A stretch of 64,000 bases of DNA, from contig NZ_JANLCN010000003.1 in the NCBI RefSeq assembly GCF_024979255.1, forward strand, positions 310,001 to 374,000, written 5' to 3'. Below the pieces are notes generated by a model. That model was not told where the DNA came from and did no database searches. It was given only the letters and a program-made list of their open reading frames with translations. Positions 17,054-25,032 of this stretch are shown piece by piece. The translations under genes and the position numbers were made by a program. Every line of letters starts with the position of its first letter. Positions within the stretch are counted from its first letter, which is position 1. The DNA is from Herbiconiux moechotypicola (GTDB lineage Bacteria > Actinomycetota > Actinomycetes > Actinomycetales > Microbacteriaceae).

Positions 17054-17323
17054 GTGATCGACATCGACCCCAACTCGTCCGGCCTTCCCGGCATCGAGCA
17101 ACTGCGCATCATCGTCGGGGCCGTCATGACGGTCGGGCTCATCCTCAGCGTCCTGGCGCTGATCATCAGCGCGATCGTGTGGGGCTTCGGCGCCAATAGC
17201 TCCAACCCCCACCTCGCCTCACGCGGCAAGGTCGGCGTCCTCGTGTCCTGCGGGGCGGCGATCATCTGCGGTGCCGCGGTCACGCTCATCAACTTCTTCT
17301 GGGGCGTCGGGCAAGCGGTATGA
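17054..17323 (+). CDS. Small two-helix membrane protein, pilin-like (DUF6112 type), copy 2
   Basis: 89 residues, GTG start after AAGGAG. Two hydrophobic helices (about 20-46 and 60-84) with a basic loop (SNPHLASRGK), and clear resemblance to the 16708 protein, so this is a tandem duplication. Having two diverged copies suggests two different subunits, for example a major and a minor pilin-like protein, rather than redundancy. A leader box separates the pair, so each is translated independently. Confidence 0.7.
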   Translation: MIDIDPNSSGLPGIEQLRIIVGAVMTVGLILSVLALIISAIVWGFGANSSNPHLASRGKVGVLVSCGAAIICGAAVTLINFFWGVGQAV

Positions 17324-17363
17324 CACCGAACAGCGCGCACCCGGCCGAGCGGGGGCCGGGCCG

Positions 17364-18791
17364 ATGAGTGTCTGCGATGTCCCGGTCATCTCCTCGGTGT
17401 GCGATGCCGTGGGCGAGGGGGCGGCCTCCCTCGTCGCCGCCCCGTTCGACTGGCTCGGGCAGGCGATGGCAGGCGCCGCCGCGTGGCTGTTCGAGGCCGT
17501 ATGGCAGGTGTTCGACACCACCACCCTGGTCGACGTGACCAGCGCCGAGTACGTCGGCGTCTACAACGTCCTGTTTGGTGTTGCGATCTTCGTGATGCTG
17601 ATCTTCTTCTGCCTCCAGCTCATCTCTGGCCTCATCCACCGCGACCCCACCGCCCTGTCCCGCGCCGCACTCGGGCTCGCCAAGAGCGTCCTCGGGTCGT
17701 TCCTCGTCATCACCCTCACGGCGCTGCTGCTGGAGGTCACCGACCAGCTCGCGGTCGGGATCGTGCAGGCCACCGGGAACTCGATGGAGACGATGGGCAC
17801 CCAGATCGCTCTCCTCGCCGCAGGCCTCGCGGGCATCAACATCGCCGCTCCGGGCGTCGGGGCGATCCTCACGATCTTCCTCGCGGGCCTTGCCATCAGC
17901 GCAGCGGCGATCGTGTGGTTCTCCCTGCTGATCCGCAAAGCCCTGTTGTTGGTCGCGATCGTGTTCGGCCCCATCGCCCTGGCCGGTGCGACCTGGGATG
18001 CGACCAAGGGATGGTTCGCCAAATGGGCGGCGTTCGTGATCGCCCTGATCGTCTCCAAGCTCGTCCTGGTCGTGATCTTCCTCGTCGCGATCGGCCAGGT
18101 CTCCACTCCCATCGAGGCCGACCTCGCCTCCATCAGCGACCCCATCGCCGGCGTCGTTCTGATGTTCATCGCCGCGTTTGCCCCGTACATCACGTACAAG
18201 TTCTTGTCGTTCGTCGGCTTCGATATGTACCACGCGATGAGCAGCGAGCAGGAGGCCAAGTCGGCGCTCAACCGGCCGATCCCGATCCCTTCCGCGCCCT
18301 CGGCGGACACGGCCAAGAAAGTGCTCGACGGCGGCTCCTCACCCGGCGGCGGATCGGGCGGGTCCGGTGCAACCCCCGCGTCAGCCTCTGTCGGCGCAGG
18401 CTCGAGCGCGGCCACGGCCGGGGGCGAGGTCGCCGCAGGCTCGACCGGAGCCGGAGCCGGAGCCGGGGCGGGCGCGAGCGCGGGAGCCGGAGCCGCGGGT
18501 GCGGGTGCGGGCGCGGGACCGGTCGGCGCGGCCGTGGTCGCGGGCGCCGCGATCGTCAAGGGTGCCGCGACCGCCGGGCCGAAGCTCGGCGGCGCGGTCG
18601 GCGGGGCCGCCGAGAGCCACGCGGGCGCGGCTGCCGAGCAGGCATCGCCGCCGCCCGTCCCGCCGGCACAGGCCAGCCCGCCGGTGCGGCCCGCGCCGTC
18701 ATCCGCCCCACCGCAAGCTCCGCCGTCCTCGGCGCCGCGCCGGTCGGACCCGGCGCCTGCGCCGTCGTCCACGCCGTCTGGGAAGGAGTGA
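17364..18791 (+). CDS. Polytopic transfer protein, VirB6/TrbL-like, with low-complexity tail
   Basis: 475 residues. About seven membrane helices between residues 60 and 290, including IAAPGVGAILTIFLAGLAI and ALLLVAIVFGPIALAGATWD, match the VirB6/TrbL inner-membrane channel class. From about residue 320 the protein is a disordered Gly/Ala/Pro tail with dense GAGAGAG repeats, ending PSSAPRRSDPAPAPSS. The ATG at 17364 was chosen because the upstream frame overlaps the previous gene and is not hydrophobic. A 3-base gap leads to the SCO6880 gene. Confidence 0.75.
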   Translation: MSVCDVPVISSVCDAVGEGAASLVAAPFDWLGQAMAGAAAWLFEAVWQVFDTTTLVDVTSAEYVGVYNVLFGVAIFVMLIFFCLQLISGLIHRDPTALSRAALGLAKSVLGSFLVITLTALLLEVTDQLAVGIVQATGNSMETMGTQIALLAAGLAGINIAAPGVGAILTIFLAGLAISAAAIVWFSLLIRKALLLVAIVFGPIALAGATWDATKGWFAKWAAFVIALIVSKLVLVVIFLVAIGQVSTPIEADLASISDPIAGVVLMFIAAFAPYITYKFLSFVGFDMYHAMSSEQEAKSALNRPIPIPSAPSADTAKKVLDGGSSPGGGSGGSGATPASASVGAGSSAATAGGEVAAGSTGAGAGAGAGASAGAGAAGAGAGAGPVGAAVVAGAAIVKGAATAGPKLGGAVGGAAESHAGAAAEQASPPPVPPAQASPPVRPAPSSAPPQAPPSSAPRRSDPAPAPSSTPSGKE

Positions 18792-18794
18792 CCG

Positions 18795-20255
18795 ATGGCG
18801 ACGAACGCGAACAGCGACTACCCGCTCGCCCCGGTGCAGTTCTCCCGTCTCACCAAGCGCGGGATCATGCTCGGCCTGTCCCTGCCGCAGTTCGTCGTCC
18901 TCGGCGTCGCGATCCTCACCGTCGTCGCCTCCCTCTACGCGGGCGGCGGGATGGGACTCGCGTGGACCTCGCCTCTGTGGGGTTCTGCGGCGCTCGTGGC
19001 GGTGATCCCCGCCGGCGGACGGAAGATCATCGAGTGGGTGCCGATCCTCGCCCGCTGGGTCGCCCGCACCTCCCTCGGGCAGCTCATCTACCGACGCCGG
19101 ATCATCAAGCCCCGCCCCGCCGGAACCCTCGCCCTGCCCGGTGATGCGGCGTCGTTGCGGGAGTGGGAGGACCCGGAGACCGGTGCGGCAATGATCCACG
19201 ACCCGCACGCCCAGACCCTCACCGTCATCCTCGGCGTCTCGCATCCGGCGTTCGTGCTCCTCGACCCGGGCGAACAGCAACGCCGCGTCGGAGGGTGGGG
19301 CCGGGTGCTGGCCGCCGCCTGCCGGTCGGGCAGGATCGCCCGGATTCAGGTCTCCGAGCGGACCCTTCCGGATTCCGGCTCGGGCCTTGCCGAGTGGTGG
19401 CGCACCCACGGCACCAATGACGGTTCCTGGGCCGCGACCACCTACGCCGAGCTGATCGACCGTGCTGGCCCTGCCGGGGAACGGCACGCGACGACCATCA
19501 GCCTCGCCCTGGACATGAAAGCCGCCGCCCGGCAGATCAGAACCTCCGGCGGCGGGATGCGAGGCGCTGCCACGGTGCTGCGTCAGGAGATGACGACCAT
19601 GACGACCGCGCTGCGTGCGGCGGAGCTGACCTCGACCGGGTGGCTCACGCCCGGCGAGGTCGCGGTTGTTCTCCGTTCCGCCTACGACCCCGCCGCCGCG
19701 CCCGCCTTGGAGCGTCACGGTGTGCTCGGCCGGGACCTCGCGACCGCTGGCCCGGTCGCGGTCACCGAGACCTGGGACCGGTTGCGGTCGGACTCCGCGT
19801 TCCATGCGGTGCTGTGGATCAGCGAATGGCCCCGCTCGCAGGTCTTCCCCGGCTTCCTCGCCCCGCTCGTGCTGTCCAACGGCATCCTCCGCACCCTGGC
19901 CTTGCACTACACACCTGTCCGGGCGGACCAGGCCGCGCGGGATCTGCGGAAGAAGAAGACCGAGCTCATCTCCGATGCGTCCCAACGCAGGAAGATCGGG
20001 CAGGTCGAAGACGCTGCCAGCAGCGCGGAACTGGATGATGTGCTCCAGCAGGAGGCCGACCTGACCGCCGGGCACGGCGTCCTGCGCGTGTCCGGCCTCA
20101 TCTCCGTGTCCGCGCCGACCGCCGACGAGCTCGACGCCGCCGTGGCTGCCGTCGAGCAGGCAGCCATCCAAGCGTCCTGCGAGACGCGGAGGCTCGCGGG
20201 TCAGCAGGCGGTCGCGTTCACCGTCGCCGCGCTGCCGCTGTGCCGGTCGGTCTGA
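18795..20255 (+). CDS. SCO6880-family transfer protein (PrgI-like membrane start)
   Basis: 486 residues, start after GGAAGGAG. The N-terminus (PVQFSRLTKRGIMLGLSLPQ, two membrane helices at about 33-75) is of the PrgI/SCO6880 type seen in Gram-positive secretion systems. The rest is soluble (EWEDPETGAAMIHDPHAQTLTVILGV, then ISEWPRSQVFPGFLAPLVL). In other elements this protein is encoded just before the VirB4 ATPase and is thought to act with it as its membrane half. The arrangement is conserved here with one extra gene between. Confidence 0.8.
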   Translation: MATNANSDYPLAPVQFSRLTKRGIMLGLSLPQFVVLGVAILTVVASLYAGGGMGLAWTSPLWGSAALVAVIPAGGRKIIEWVPILARWVARTSLGQLIYRRRIIKPRPAGTLALPGDAASLREWEDPETGAAMIHDPHAQTLTVILGVSHPAFVLLDPGEQQRRVGGWGRVLAAACRSGRIARIQVSERTLPDSGSGLAEWWRTHGTNDGSWAATTYAELIDRAGPAGERHATTISLALDMKAAARQIRTSGGGMRGAATVLRQEMTTMTTALRAAELTSTGWLTPGEVAVVLRSAYDPAAAPALERHGVLGRDLATAGPVAVTETWDRLRSDSAFHAVLWISEWPRSQVFPGFLAPLVLSNGILRTLALHYTPVRADQAARDLRKKKTELISDASQRRKIGQVEDAASSAELDDVLQQEADLTAGHGVLRVSGLISVSAPTADELDAAVAAVEQAAIQASCETRRLAGQQAVAFTVAALPLCRSV

Positions 20256-20259
20256 CCGG

Positions 20260-20267
20260 GCGCACCT
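20260..20267 (+). promoter_or_regulatory. ICE leader box GCGCACCT, copy 5
   Basis: Five bases after the SCO6880 stop and 40 before the ATG at 20308; extends to CCGGGCGCACCTGACGG. GGTGAGGAG, the ribosome site, can pair partly with CCTGAC. Confidence 0.5.
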
Positions 20268-20307
20268 GACGGACAGCCCAACCCCCCGCGACGGTGAGGA
20301 GCCGATC

Positions 20308-21096
20308 ATGCCGACCTTCGATGACCCCCGGAAGGATGCGACCGAGGCGTATGAGGCGCTGCGGGGTCTCGCTCACGCCTCGCGCGCCTTCACCGAACCG
20401 GCCGACACCTATGCGGTGATCGGCGATCTGCTCGGTGGGGTGCGGTCACTGCGGCAGGTGTTCGAGCAGCTCGCCACGGCTCACATTGCCAACCGCGCCC
20501 GCGCCTACGACGACGTGGGAAGCCAGGCTGCCGGCGCGACCGCTGCTCTGGCCGCCGCCGATGAGCTGCACCATGCCGGTGCCCTGCTCGATCAGGTCGA
20601 ATCCCGGCTGGACGCTGCCTCCCAGCAGTCCGGGCGCATCGCCTGGCATCCGGCCGACCCGGTCCAGGTGCCGGTGCGACGCTGGATCAGCGTCGTGTTC
20701 CTCGACGGCGCCGAGGCAGACACGGTGCTCGACCTCATCCACGCCGCAGGCACCGACGCCGCGATCGAGCACCTGGCCGGGTACGACCGCGGCGAGGACA
20801 CCGTGCGCGACGCGCTCGCCAACGGATACGTCTACGACAACCCGCCGCGCGGAGCACTGGACCGGATGGCGACCAAGAACGTCTACACGCTGACCTACAG
20901 CCCGTTCCTCGGCCACGTCTCGCTGCTACGCGAGTACGACGCCGTGCCCGACCCGGCGCTCCTCGGCATCGACACCGCTCAGCCCGTCGCCCGGAGCGCC
21001 GAGCGGGCACCGGCCCGCGCCGCCCGTGCGGAGGCGACGGACTGGTTCGCTCGCACCCCGCGCGCGGCATTGCCCGGCCAGGGCCTTTCGCTGTGA
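20308..21096 (+). CDS. ICE protein of unknown function next to the VirB4-like ATPase
   Basis: 262 residues. The first half is helical and Ala-rich (SLRQVFEQLATAHIANRARAY, ELHHAGALLDQVESRLDAASQQ); the middle contains WISVVFLDGAEADTVLDLIHAAG and a compact region ending GHVSLLREYDAVPDPALLG. There is no membrane helix or known motif. The stop overlaps the VirB4-like start by four bases, so the two are made together; it may be a chaperone or accessory of that ATPase, which is inference from position only. Confidence 0.65.
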   Translation: MPTFDDPRKDATEAYEALRGLAHASRAFTEPADTYAVIGDLLGGVRSLRQVFEQLATAHIANRARAYDDVGSQAAGATAALAAADELHHAGALLDQVESRLDAASQQSGRIAWHPADPVQVPVRRWISVVFLDGAEADTVLDLIHAAGTDAAIEHLAGYDRGEDTVRDALANGYVYDNPPRGALDRMATKNVYTLTYSPFLGHVSLLREYDAVPDPALLGIDTAQPVARSAERAPARAARAEATDWFARTPRAALPGQGLSL

Positions 21097-22586
21097 GCGG
21101 GCCGGAGGAGGGCCGGCTGCACACCAGCGTCCTGGTCGGCCCGCAAGGCGAGCGGCGCCAGCACCGCAAGGCACGCCAGAGGGCCGCCGCCCAGGTCGAG
21201 GCCGAAGCCCGGCAGATGCGTAAGGACGATGCGAAGGCCAAGTGGGATGCGGAGCAGGCTGAGCGTCGCGCGACGACCTACCTGCCCGCCAGCGGCGAGC
21301 CGGGGCCGGCGGCGCTCCGCACGCCCGGCCGGTTCCGTCTCCCGAAGCACCAGGACACCTCCGCGACCCTCGCCGGGCAGTACCCGTTCCTGGCCGAGGG
21401 TGGCCTCGGCTCGGACGGGGTGTTCGTCGGGCAGGACCTCTACTCGGGCGGCAGCTTCGTCTACGACCCGTGGACCCTCTACCAGCGCGGCCATATCACC
21501 GCTCCGAACGTTGTGCTCGCCGGGATCGTCGGTTCCGGCAAGTCGAGCCTGGCGAAATCCCTCTACACGAGGTCGCTGCCGTTCGGGCGACGCGTCTACG
21601 TCCCCGGCGACCCCAAGGGAGAGCACACGGCAGTCGCGGAAGCCGTCGGCGGGCGGGCGATCATCCTGGGCCACGGGCTCCGCAATCGCCTCAACCCCCT
21701 CGATGAAGGACACCGCCCGTCCGCGGTGTCGGACGCAGAATGGGCGATCCAGGTCGCCTCGCGTCGCCGTGACCTGATCGGCGCGCTCGCGGAGACCGTG
21801 CTGGACCGGGTGCTGTCGCCCCTGGAGCACACCGCGATCGACCTCGCCCTGCGAGACGCGGTGAGCAGCGCGGAGGTTCCGATCCTGCCGATGGTCGTGG
21901 ATCGCATCCTTGCTCCGAGCCCGGGCGACGACGAGGATGGGCGGCTCACGGAGGACGGGCGCCTCGTCGGCCACGCCCTGCGGCGTCTCGTGGCCGGGGA
22001 CTTGCAGGGCCTGTTCGACGGGCCCTCGACAGTGCGGTTCGATCCGTCGCTGCCGATGGTATCCCTGGACCTGTCCCGCGTGGCGGAGAACTCGACACTC
22101 ATCTCCGTGCTGATGACCTGCTCCTCGGCATGGATGGAATCAGCCCTCTCGGACCCCACCGGCGGGCAGCGATGGGTGATCTACGACGAAGCATGGCGCT
22201 TGATGGCCTACCCGTCGCTGCTGCGACGGATGGATGCCCAGTGGAGGCTCGCCCGCCACTTCGGGATCGCCAACCTGCTCATCTTCCACAAGCTCTCCGA
22301 CCTCGACAACGTCGGCGACCAGGGCTCCGCGATGCGGGCGCTCGCCTCATCCCTGCTGGCGAACGCGGAGACCCGGATCGTCTACCGCCAGGGAGCCGAC
22401 CAGCTCGGCTCCACCGCGCTCGCGCTCGGGCTGACCGGCACCGAGCAGCGGCTTCTGCCGTCCCTCGGCACCGGGCAAGGGCTCTGGCGCATCAAGGACC
22501 GCTCCTTCGTGGTCCAGCACCAGCTCCACCCCGCCGAGCTCGCCGCCTTCGACACCACCGGACGCATGAACGGGAAAACCCCGTAA
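21093..22586 (+). CDS. VirB4-like secretion ATPase
   Basis: 497 residues, GTG start overlapping the previous stop. Walker A GIVGSGKS at 144-151, Walker B in WVIYDEAWRLM near 363, and a later NLLIFHKLSDLDNVGDQGS segment typical of VirB4/TraC ATPases. It energises substrate transfer at the cytoplasmic face of the channel. It is shorter than classical VirB4 (about 800), because the N-terminal domain is apparently supplied by the SCO6880 protein. It is the last transfer gene before the metal island; its stop codon is within the left border repeat of that island. Confidence 0.87.
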   Translation: MSGPEEGRLHTSVLVGPQGERRQHRKARQRAAAQVEAEARQMRKDDAKAKWDAEQAERRATTYLPASGEPGPAALRTPGRFRLPKHQDTSATLAGQYPFLAEGGLGSDGVFVGQDLYSGGSFVYDPWTLYQRGHITAPNVVLAGIVGSGKSSLAKSLYTRSLPFGRRVYVPGDPKGEHTAVAEAVGGRAIILGHGLRNRLNPLDEGHRPSAVSDAEWAIQVASRRRDLIGALAETVLDRVLSPLEHTAIDLALRDAVSSAEVPILPMVVDRILAPSPGDDEDGRLTEDGRLVGHALRRLVAGDLQGLFDGPSTVRFDPSLPMVSLDLSRVAENSTLISVLMTCSSAWMESALSDPTGGQRWVIYDEAWRLMAYPSLLRRMDAQWRLARHFGIANLLIFHKLSDLDNVGDQGSAMRALASSLLANAETRIVYRQGADQLGSTALALGLTGTEQRLLPSLGTGQGLWRIKDRSFVVQHQLHPAELAAFDTTGRMNGKTP

Positions 22587-22600
22587 GTTCACGATTCCTG
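22581..22600. repeat. Left border repeat of the metal island
   Basis: 20 bases starting CCGTAAGTTCACG match 30800-30819 at 17 of 20 positions and include the VirB4 stop codon. GTAAGTTC (22583-22590) also forms an inverted repeat with GAACTTAC (22617-22624). A third relative of the GTTCACGA..CCTGAA part lies at 30977-30992. Confidence 0.55.
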
Positions 22601-22640
22601 AAGCCGGTTGAGGCGGGAACTTACGAGTCGATGGGTCGAT

Positions 22641-23642
22641 TCAGGGTATCTCTGGGCGTGAGTTCGCGGCCGGGGCGCCATCTCGGGCTGGGAGGAGCCG
22701 CGGGATGAGGCGGACGAAGATGACCATGACGATGAGCTCGACGAGGGTCTGCGTGACGACCACGAGCGGGGCGAGGTCGAAGGCGGCGGGTAGGGCGAGG
22801 ACGAGCGGGAGCACGACGAGGGAGTTGCGGGTCGCGCCGCTGAACACGATGGCCCTGCGCGCCGGCACGTCGAGCCGGGCGATCTTCCCGGCGACCGCGC
22901 CGATGGGGACCATGACCGCGGCGAACAGGACGTAGACGGGGATGGCGAGCAGCAGCGCGCCGAGTTGCTGTCCGACGCCGGCGATCTGCGAGGCGACGAC
23001 GATCGCGAGGGTGAGCATCATCAGCGGCACCATTGCCCCGAGCACGACCTCCTGGATGACCGCGCCCCAGCGGGTGCGGGCGGCGGCGAGCTGGGTGAGC
23101 CCGGCTGCGACGAGCGGGAGGGCGATGAGCAGCAGGAACGCCTCGACGAACGGGGCAAGGTCCACCGCGGCCACGAACTCCGCGCCGACGAACAGCCACA
23201 GGTAGAGCGGCAGCAGGAGCATTTGCGCGAGCATCAGCAGCGGCGCGGCGGCCAGCAGCCGCTCCTTCGCGCCGCCGGCGATCCCGGTGAACACGATCAC
23301 ATAGTCCACGCACGGAGTCAGCAGCACGAACAGCACCCCGACCAGCAACACCTGGTCGGGGGCGACGATCCGTGACAGCAGGAACACCACGACGGGTACG
23401 AGGACGAAGTTGACGACGAGGATCGTGGTGAGGAAGCGCCAGTCGCGGAATGCTTGCCCGATCTTCGCGAACGGGACCCCGAGGAAGGTGGCGTAGAGCA
23501 GCAGTCCGAGCACGGGGTTGATCGCCAGCTCGGCCGGGTGCGCGACCGCAGGGATCAGCAGGCCGACCGCGGCGCCGACGACGAGCGCGGCGAGGTAGAG
23601 CGGCACCTGATGCCGCTCCATCCACTCCGCGCCTGTCCGCAT
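22641..23642 (-). CDS. Arsenite efflux permease, ACR3/bile-acid-symporter superfamily
   Basis: About 333 residues with ten predicted membrane helices. The segment LLTPCVDYVIVFTGIAGG carries the conserved cysteine of ACR3 permeases (usual form TPCTDYVIVF), needed for As(III) transport. The tail helix region ALPAAFDLAPLVVVTQTLVELIVMV also fits. It exports arsenite, or antimonite, driven by proton exchange. The chosen start has GGGAGG nine bases upstream; longer starts at 23651 and 23675 are possible. It is divergent from the CmtR gene and so may answer to that regulator rather than to ArsR. Confidence 0.85.
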   Translation of the reverse strand: MRTGAEWMERHQVPLYLAALVVGAAVGLLIPAVAHPAELAINPVLGLLLYATFLGVPFAKIGQAFRDWRFLTTILVVNFVLVPVVVFLLSRIVAPDQVLLVGVLFVLLTPCVDYVIVFTGIAGGAKERLLAAAPLLMLAQMLLLPLYLWLFVGAEFVAAVDLAPFVEAFLLLIALPLVAAGLTQLAAARTRWGAVIQEVVLGAMVPLMMLTLAIVVASQIAGVGQQLGALLLAIPVYVLFAAVMVPIGAVAGKIARLDVPARRAIVFSGATRNSLVVLPLVLALPAAFDLAPLVVVTQTLVELIVMVIFVRLIPRLLPARDGAPAANSRPEIP

Positions 23643-23696
23643 GGTTCTCATCCTCCCAGTCTTCCGATTGGTCATTGGTCGCTGTATGGTCAGTGG

Positions 23697-24059
23697 ATGC
23701 TGACTCTTGTTTCGCGGGTGGACGTGATGAACCGGCTGGGCCGGGCGATGGCCGACCCGACCCGCTCCCGCATCCTCCTGTCGCTGCTCGATGCGCCGGG
23801 GTATCCGGCGAAGCTCGCCCGCAACCTGGACCTGACCCGCACGAACGTCTCCAATCACCTTTCGTGTCTGCGAGGCTGCGGGATCGTGGTCGCCGAGCCG
23901 GAGGGCCGGCAGACCCGGTACGAGATCGCCGACCCGCACCTGACGGCCGCGCTCGTTGCCCTGGTGGATGTGACGCTCGCTGTCGACGAGAGCGCGCCAT
24001 GCCTGGACCCGGCCTGCACCGTCCCCGGCTGCTGCGACACCGAGGCCACGGCCGGATGA
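23697..24059 (+). CDS. cmtR: CmtR-type ArsR/SmtB metalloregulator (Cd/Pb sensor)
   Basis: 120 residues. The winged helix includes LARNLDLTRTNVSNHLSCLRGCG. All three metal-binding cysteines known from Mycobacterium tuberculosis CmtR are at the same numbers: Cys57 and Cys61 in LSCLRGC and Cys102 in APCLDP. That points to Cd(II)/Pb(II)-responsive derepression. The tail has three more cysteines (CTVPGCC) that could modify specificity. The start MLTLVSRVDV matches the CmtR N-terminus. It is coupled (ATGA) to the CDF transporter and divergent from the ACR3-like pump. Confidence 0.88.
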   Translation: MLTLVSRVDVMNRLGRAMADPTRSRILLSLLDAPGYPAKLARNLDLTRTNVSNHLSCLRGCGIVVAEPEGRQTRYEIADPHLTAALVALVDVTLAVDESAPCLDPACTVPGCCDTEATAG

Positions 24060-24724
24060 GCGTGCCGTCGCTGACCGACGAGCGTCGCGCTCGGCTGCAC
24101 CGCCGGGTGAGGTTCATTGTCTTCTTCACGATCACCTGGAACGTCATCGAGGCGATCATCGCGCTCTCCGCCGGCGCGGTCGCGTCCTCGGCCGCGCTGA
24201 TCGGCTTCGGGCTGGACTCGGTGATCGAGGTCGCCTCCGCCGCGGCGATCGCCTGGCAGTTCACCCGCAAAGACCCCGAGCGGTGGGAGAAGGCCACGGT
24301 CCGGGTCATCGGGATCGCGTTCTTCGCCCTGGCCGCCTACGTCACCGTCGACGCGATCCTCGCCCTCACCGGCCTGCGAGAGCCCGAGCACAGCCCCGTC
24401 GGCATCGGCATCGCCGTGGCGAGTCTGATCGTGATGCCCGCGCTGGCGTGGTTCGAGTTCCGAACCGGCCGCGAGCTGGGCTCCAGGAGCGTGCGGGCCG
24501 ACGCGAAGCAGCTGCTGCTGTGCATCTACCTCTCCGGCACCGTCCTCATCGGCCTCGTCCTCAACAGCCTGTTCGGCTGGGCCTGGGCCGACTCGATCGC
24601 CGCCCTCGTCGTCGCGGTGCTCGCGATCCGGGAGGGCATCGAGGCATGGCACGGCGACATCGAATCCCCGTTCGAGGTCCTCGAAGACCTCGACCACGAC
24701 AACCATGAGGAGGTCGCCCCATGA
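24056..24724 (+). CDS. CDF-like cation transporter, membrane domain only
   Basis: 222 residues with six membrane helices. The second helix carries GFGLDSVIEVASAAAIAW, matching the HxxxD/DxxxD-type metal site of cation diffusion facilitators (here Asp retained, His absent), and helix five has WADSIAALVVAVLAI with a second acidic site. There is no C-terminal metallochaperone domain; it ends in an acidic stretch with histidines (DLDHDNHEE). It overlaps the cmtR stop, so it is very probably the Cd/Zn/Pb efflux protein governed by CmtR. Confidence 0.8.
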   Translation: MSVPSLTDERRARLHRRVRFIVFFTITWNVIEAIIALSAGAVASSAALIGFGLDSVIEVASAAAIAWQFTRKDPERWEKATVRVIGIAFFALAAYVTVDAILALTGLREPEHSPVGIGIAVASLIVMPALAWFEFRTGRELGSRSVRADAKQLLLCIYLSGTVLIGLVLNSLFGWAWADSIAALVVAVLAIREGIEAWHGDIESPFEVLEDLDHDNHEEVAP

Positions 24725-25032
24725 CCCACATCGGCCCGCTCAACAGCCTGCCGATCGCCTGCACCCTCACCCCCGCGGCGGGTAAGGCACAGCTAGAGAA
24801 GTGGCAGGCGTTCGACGAGCACTACGCGCTGGAGACCGAGCGCACGGACAGCCGTCTGACTATCCATTACGCGAAGGTGGATGACTCCACTCGACGGTTG
24901 CGGGAGCTGGTCGCGACCGAGAGCACATGCTGCGCCTTCGTGGACTGGAGCATCGACGAGTCACACGCCGACCTTCGGCTCGTCGTCACCGGGACGCCGG
25001 AGCAGCTTTCCGCGCTCAACGTCGGCTCCTAG
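24721..25032 (+). CDS. Small cysteine-containing protein of the metal operon
   Basis: 103 residues, coupled (ATGA) to the CDF gene. The pattern LRELVATESTCCAFVDWSI, then DLRLVVTGTPEQL, resembles small proteins found beside mercury and heavy-metal genes, in which the CC pair probably binds metal. A further cysteine (PIACTLT) lies near the start. A cytoplasmic metal-binding or sensing helper is plausible; no enzyme motif is present. Its end overlaps the convergent flavoprotein gene by four bases. Confidence 0.65.
   Translation: MTHIGPLNSLPIACTLTPAAGKAQLEKWQAFDEHYALETERTDSRLTIHYAKVDDSTRRLRELVATESTCCAFVDWSIDESHADLRLVVTGTPEQLSALNVGS

Noticed and set aside
17335-17342. GCGCACCC before the VirB6-like gene
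   Set aside because: Differs from the box at the last base and lacks the TG extension; not counted as a copy.
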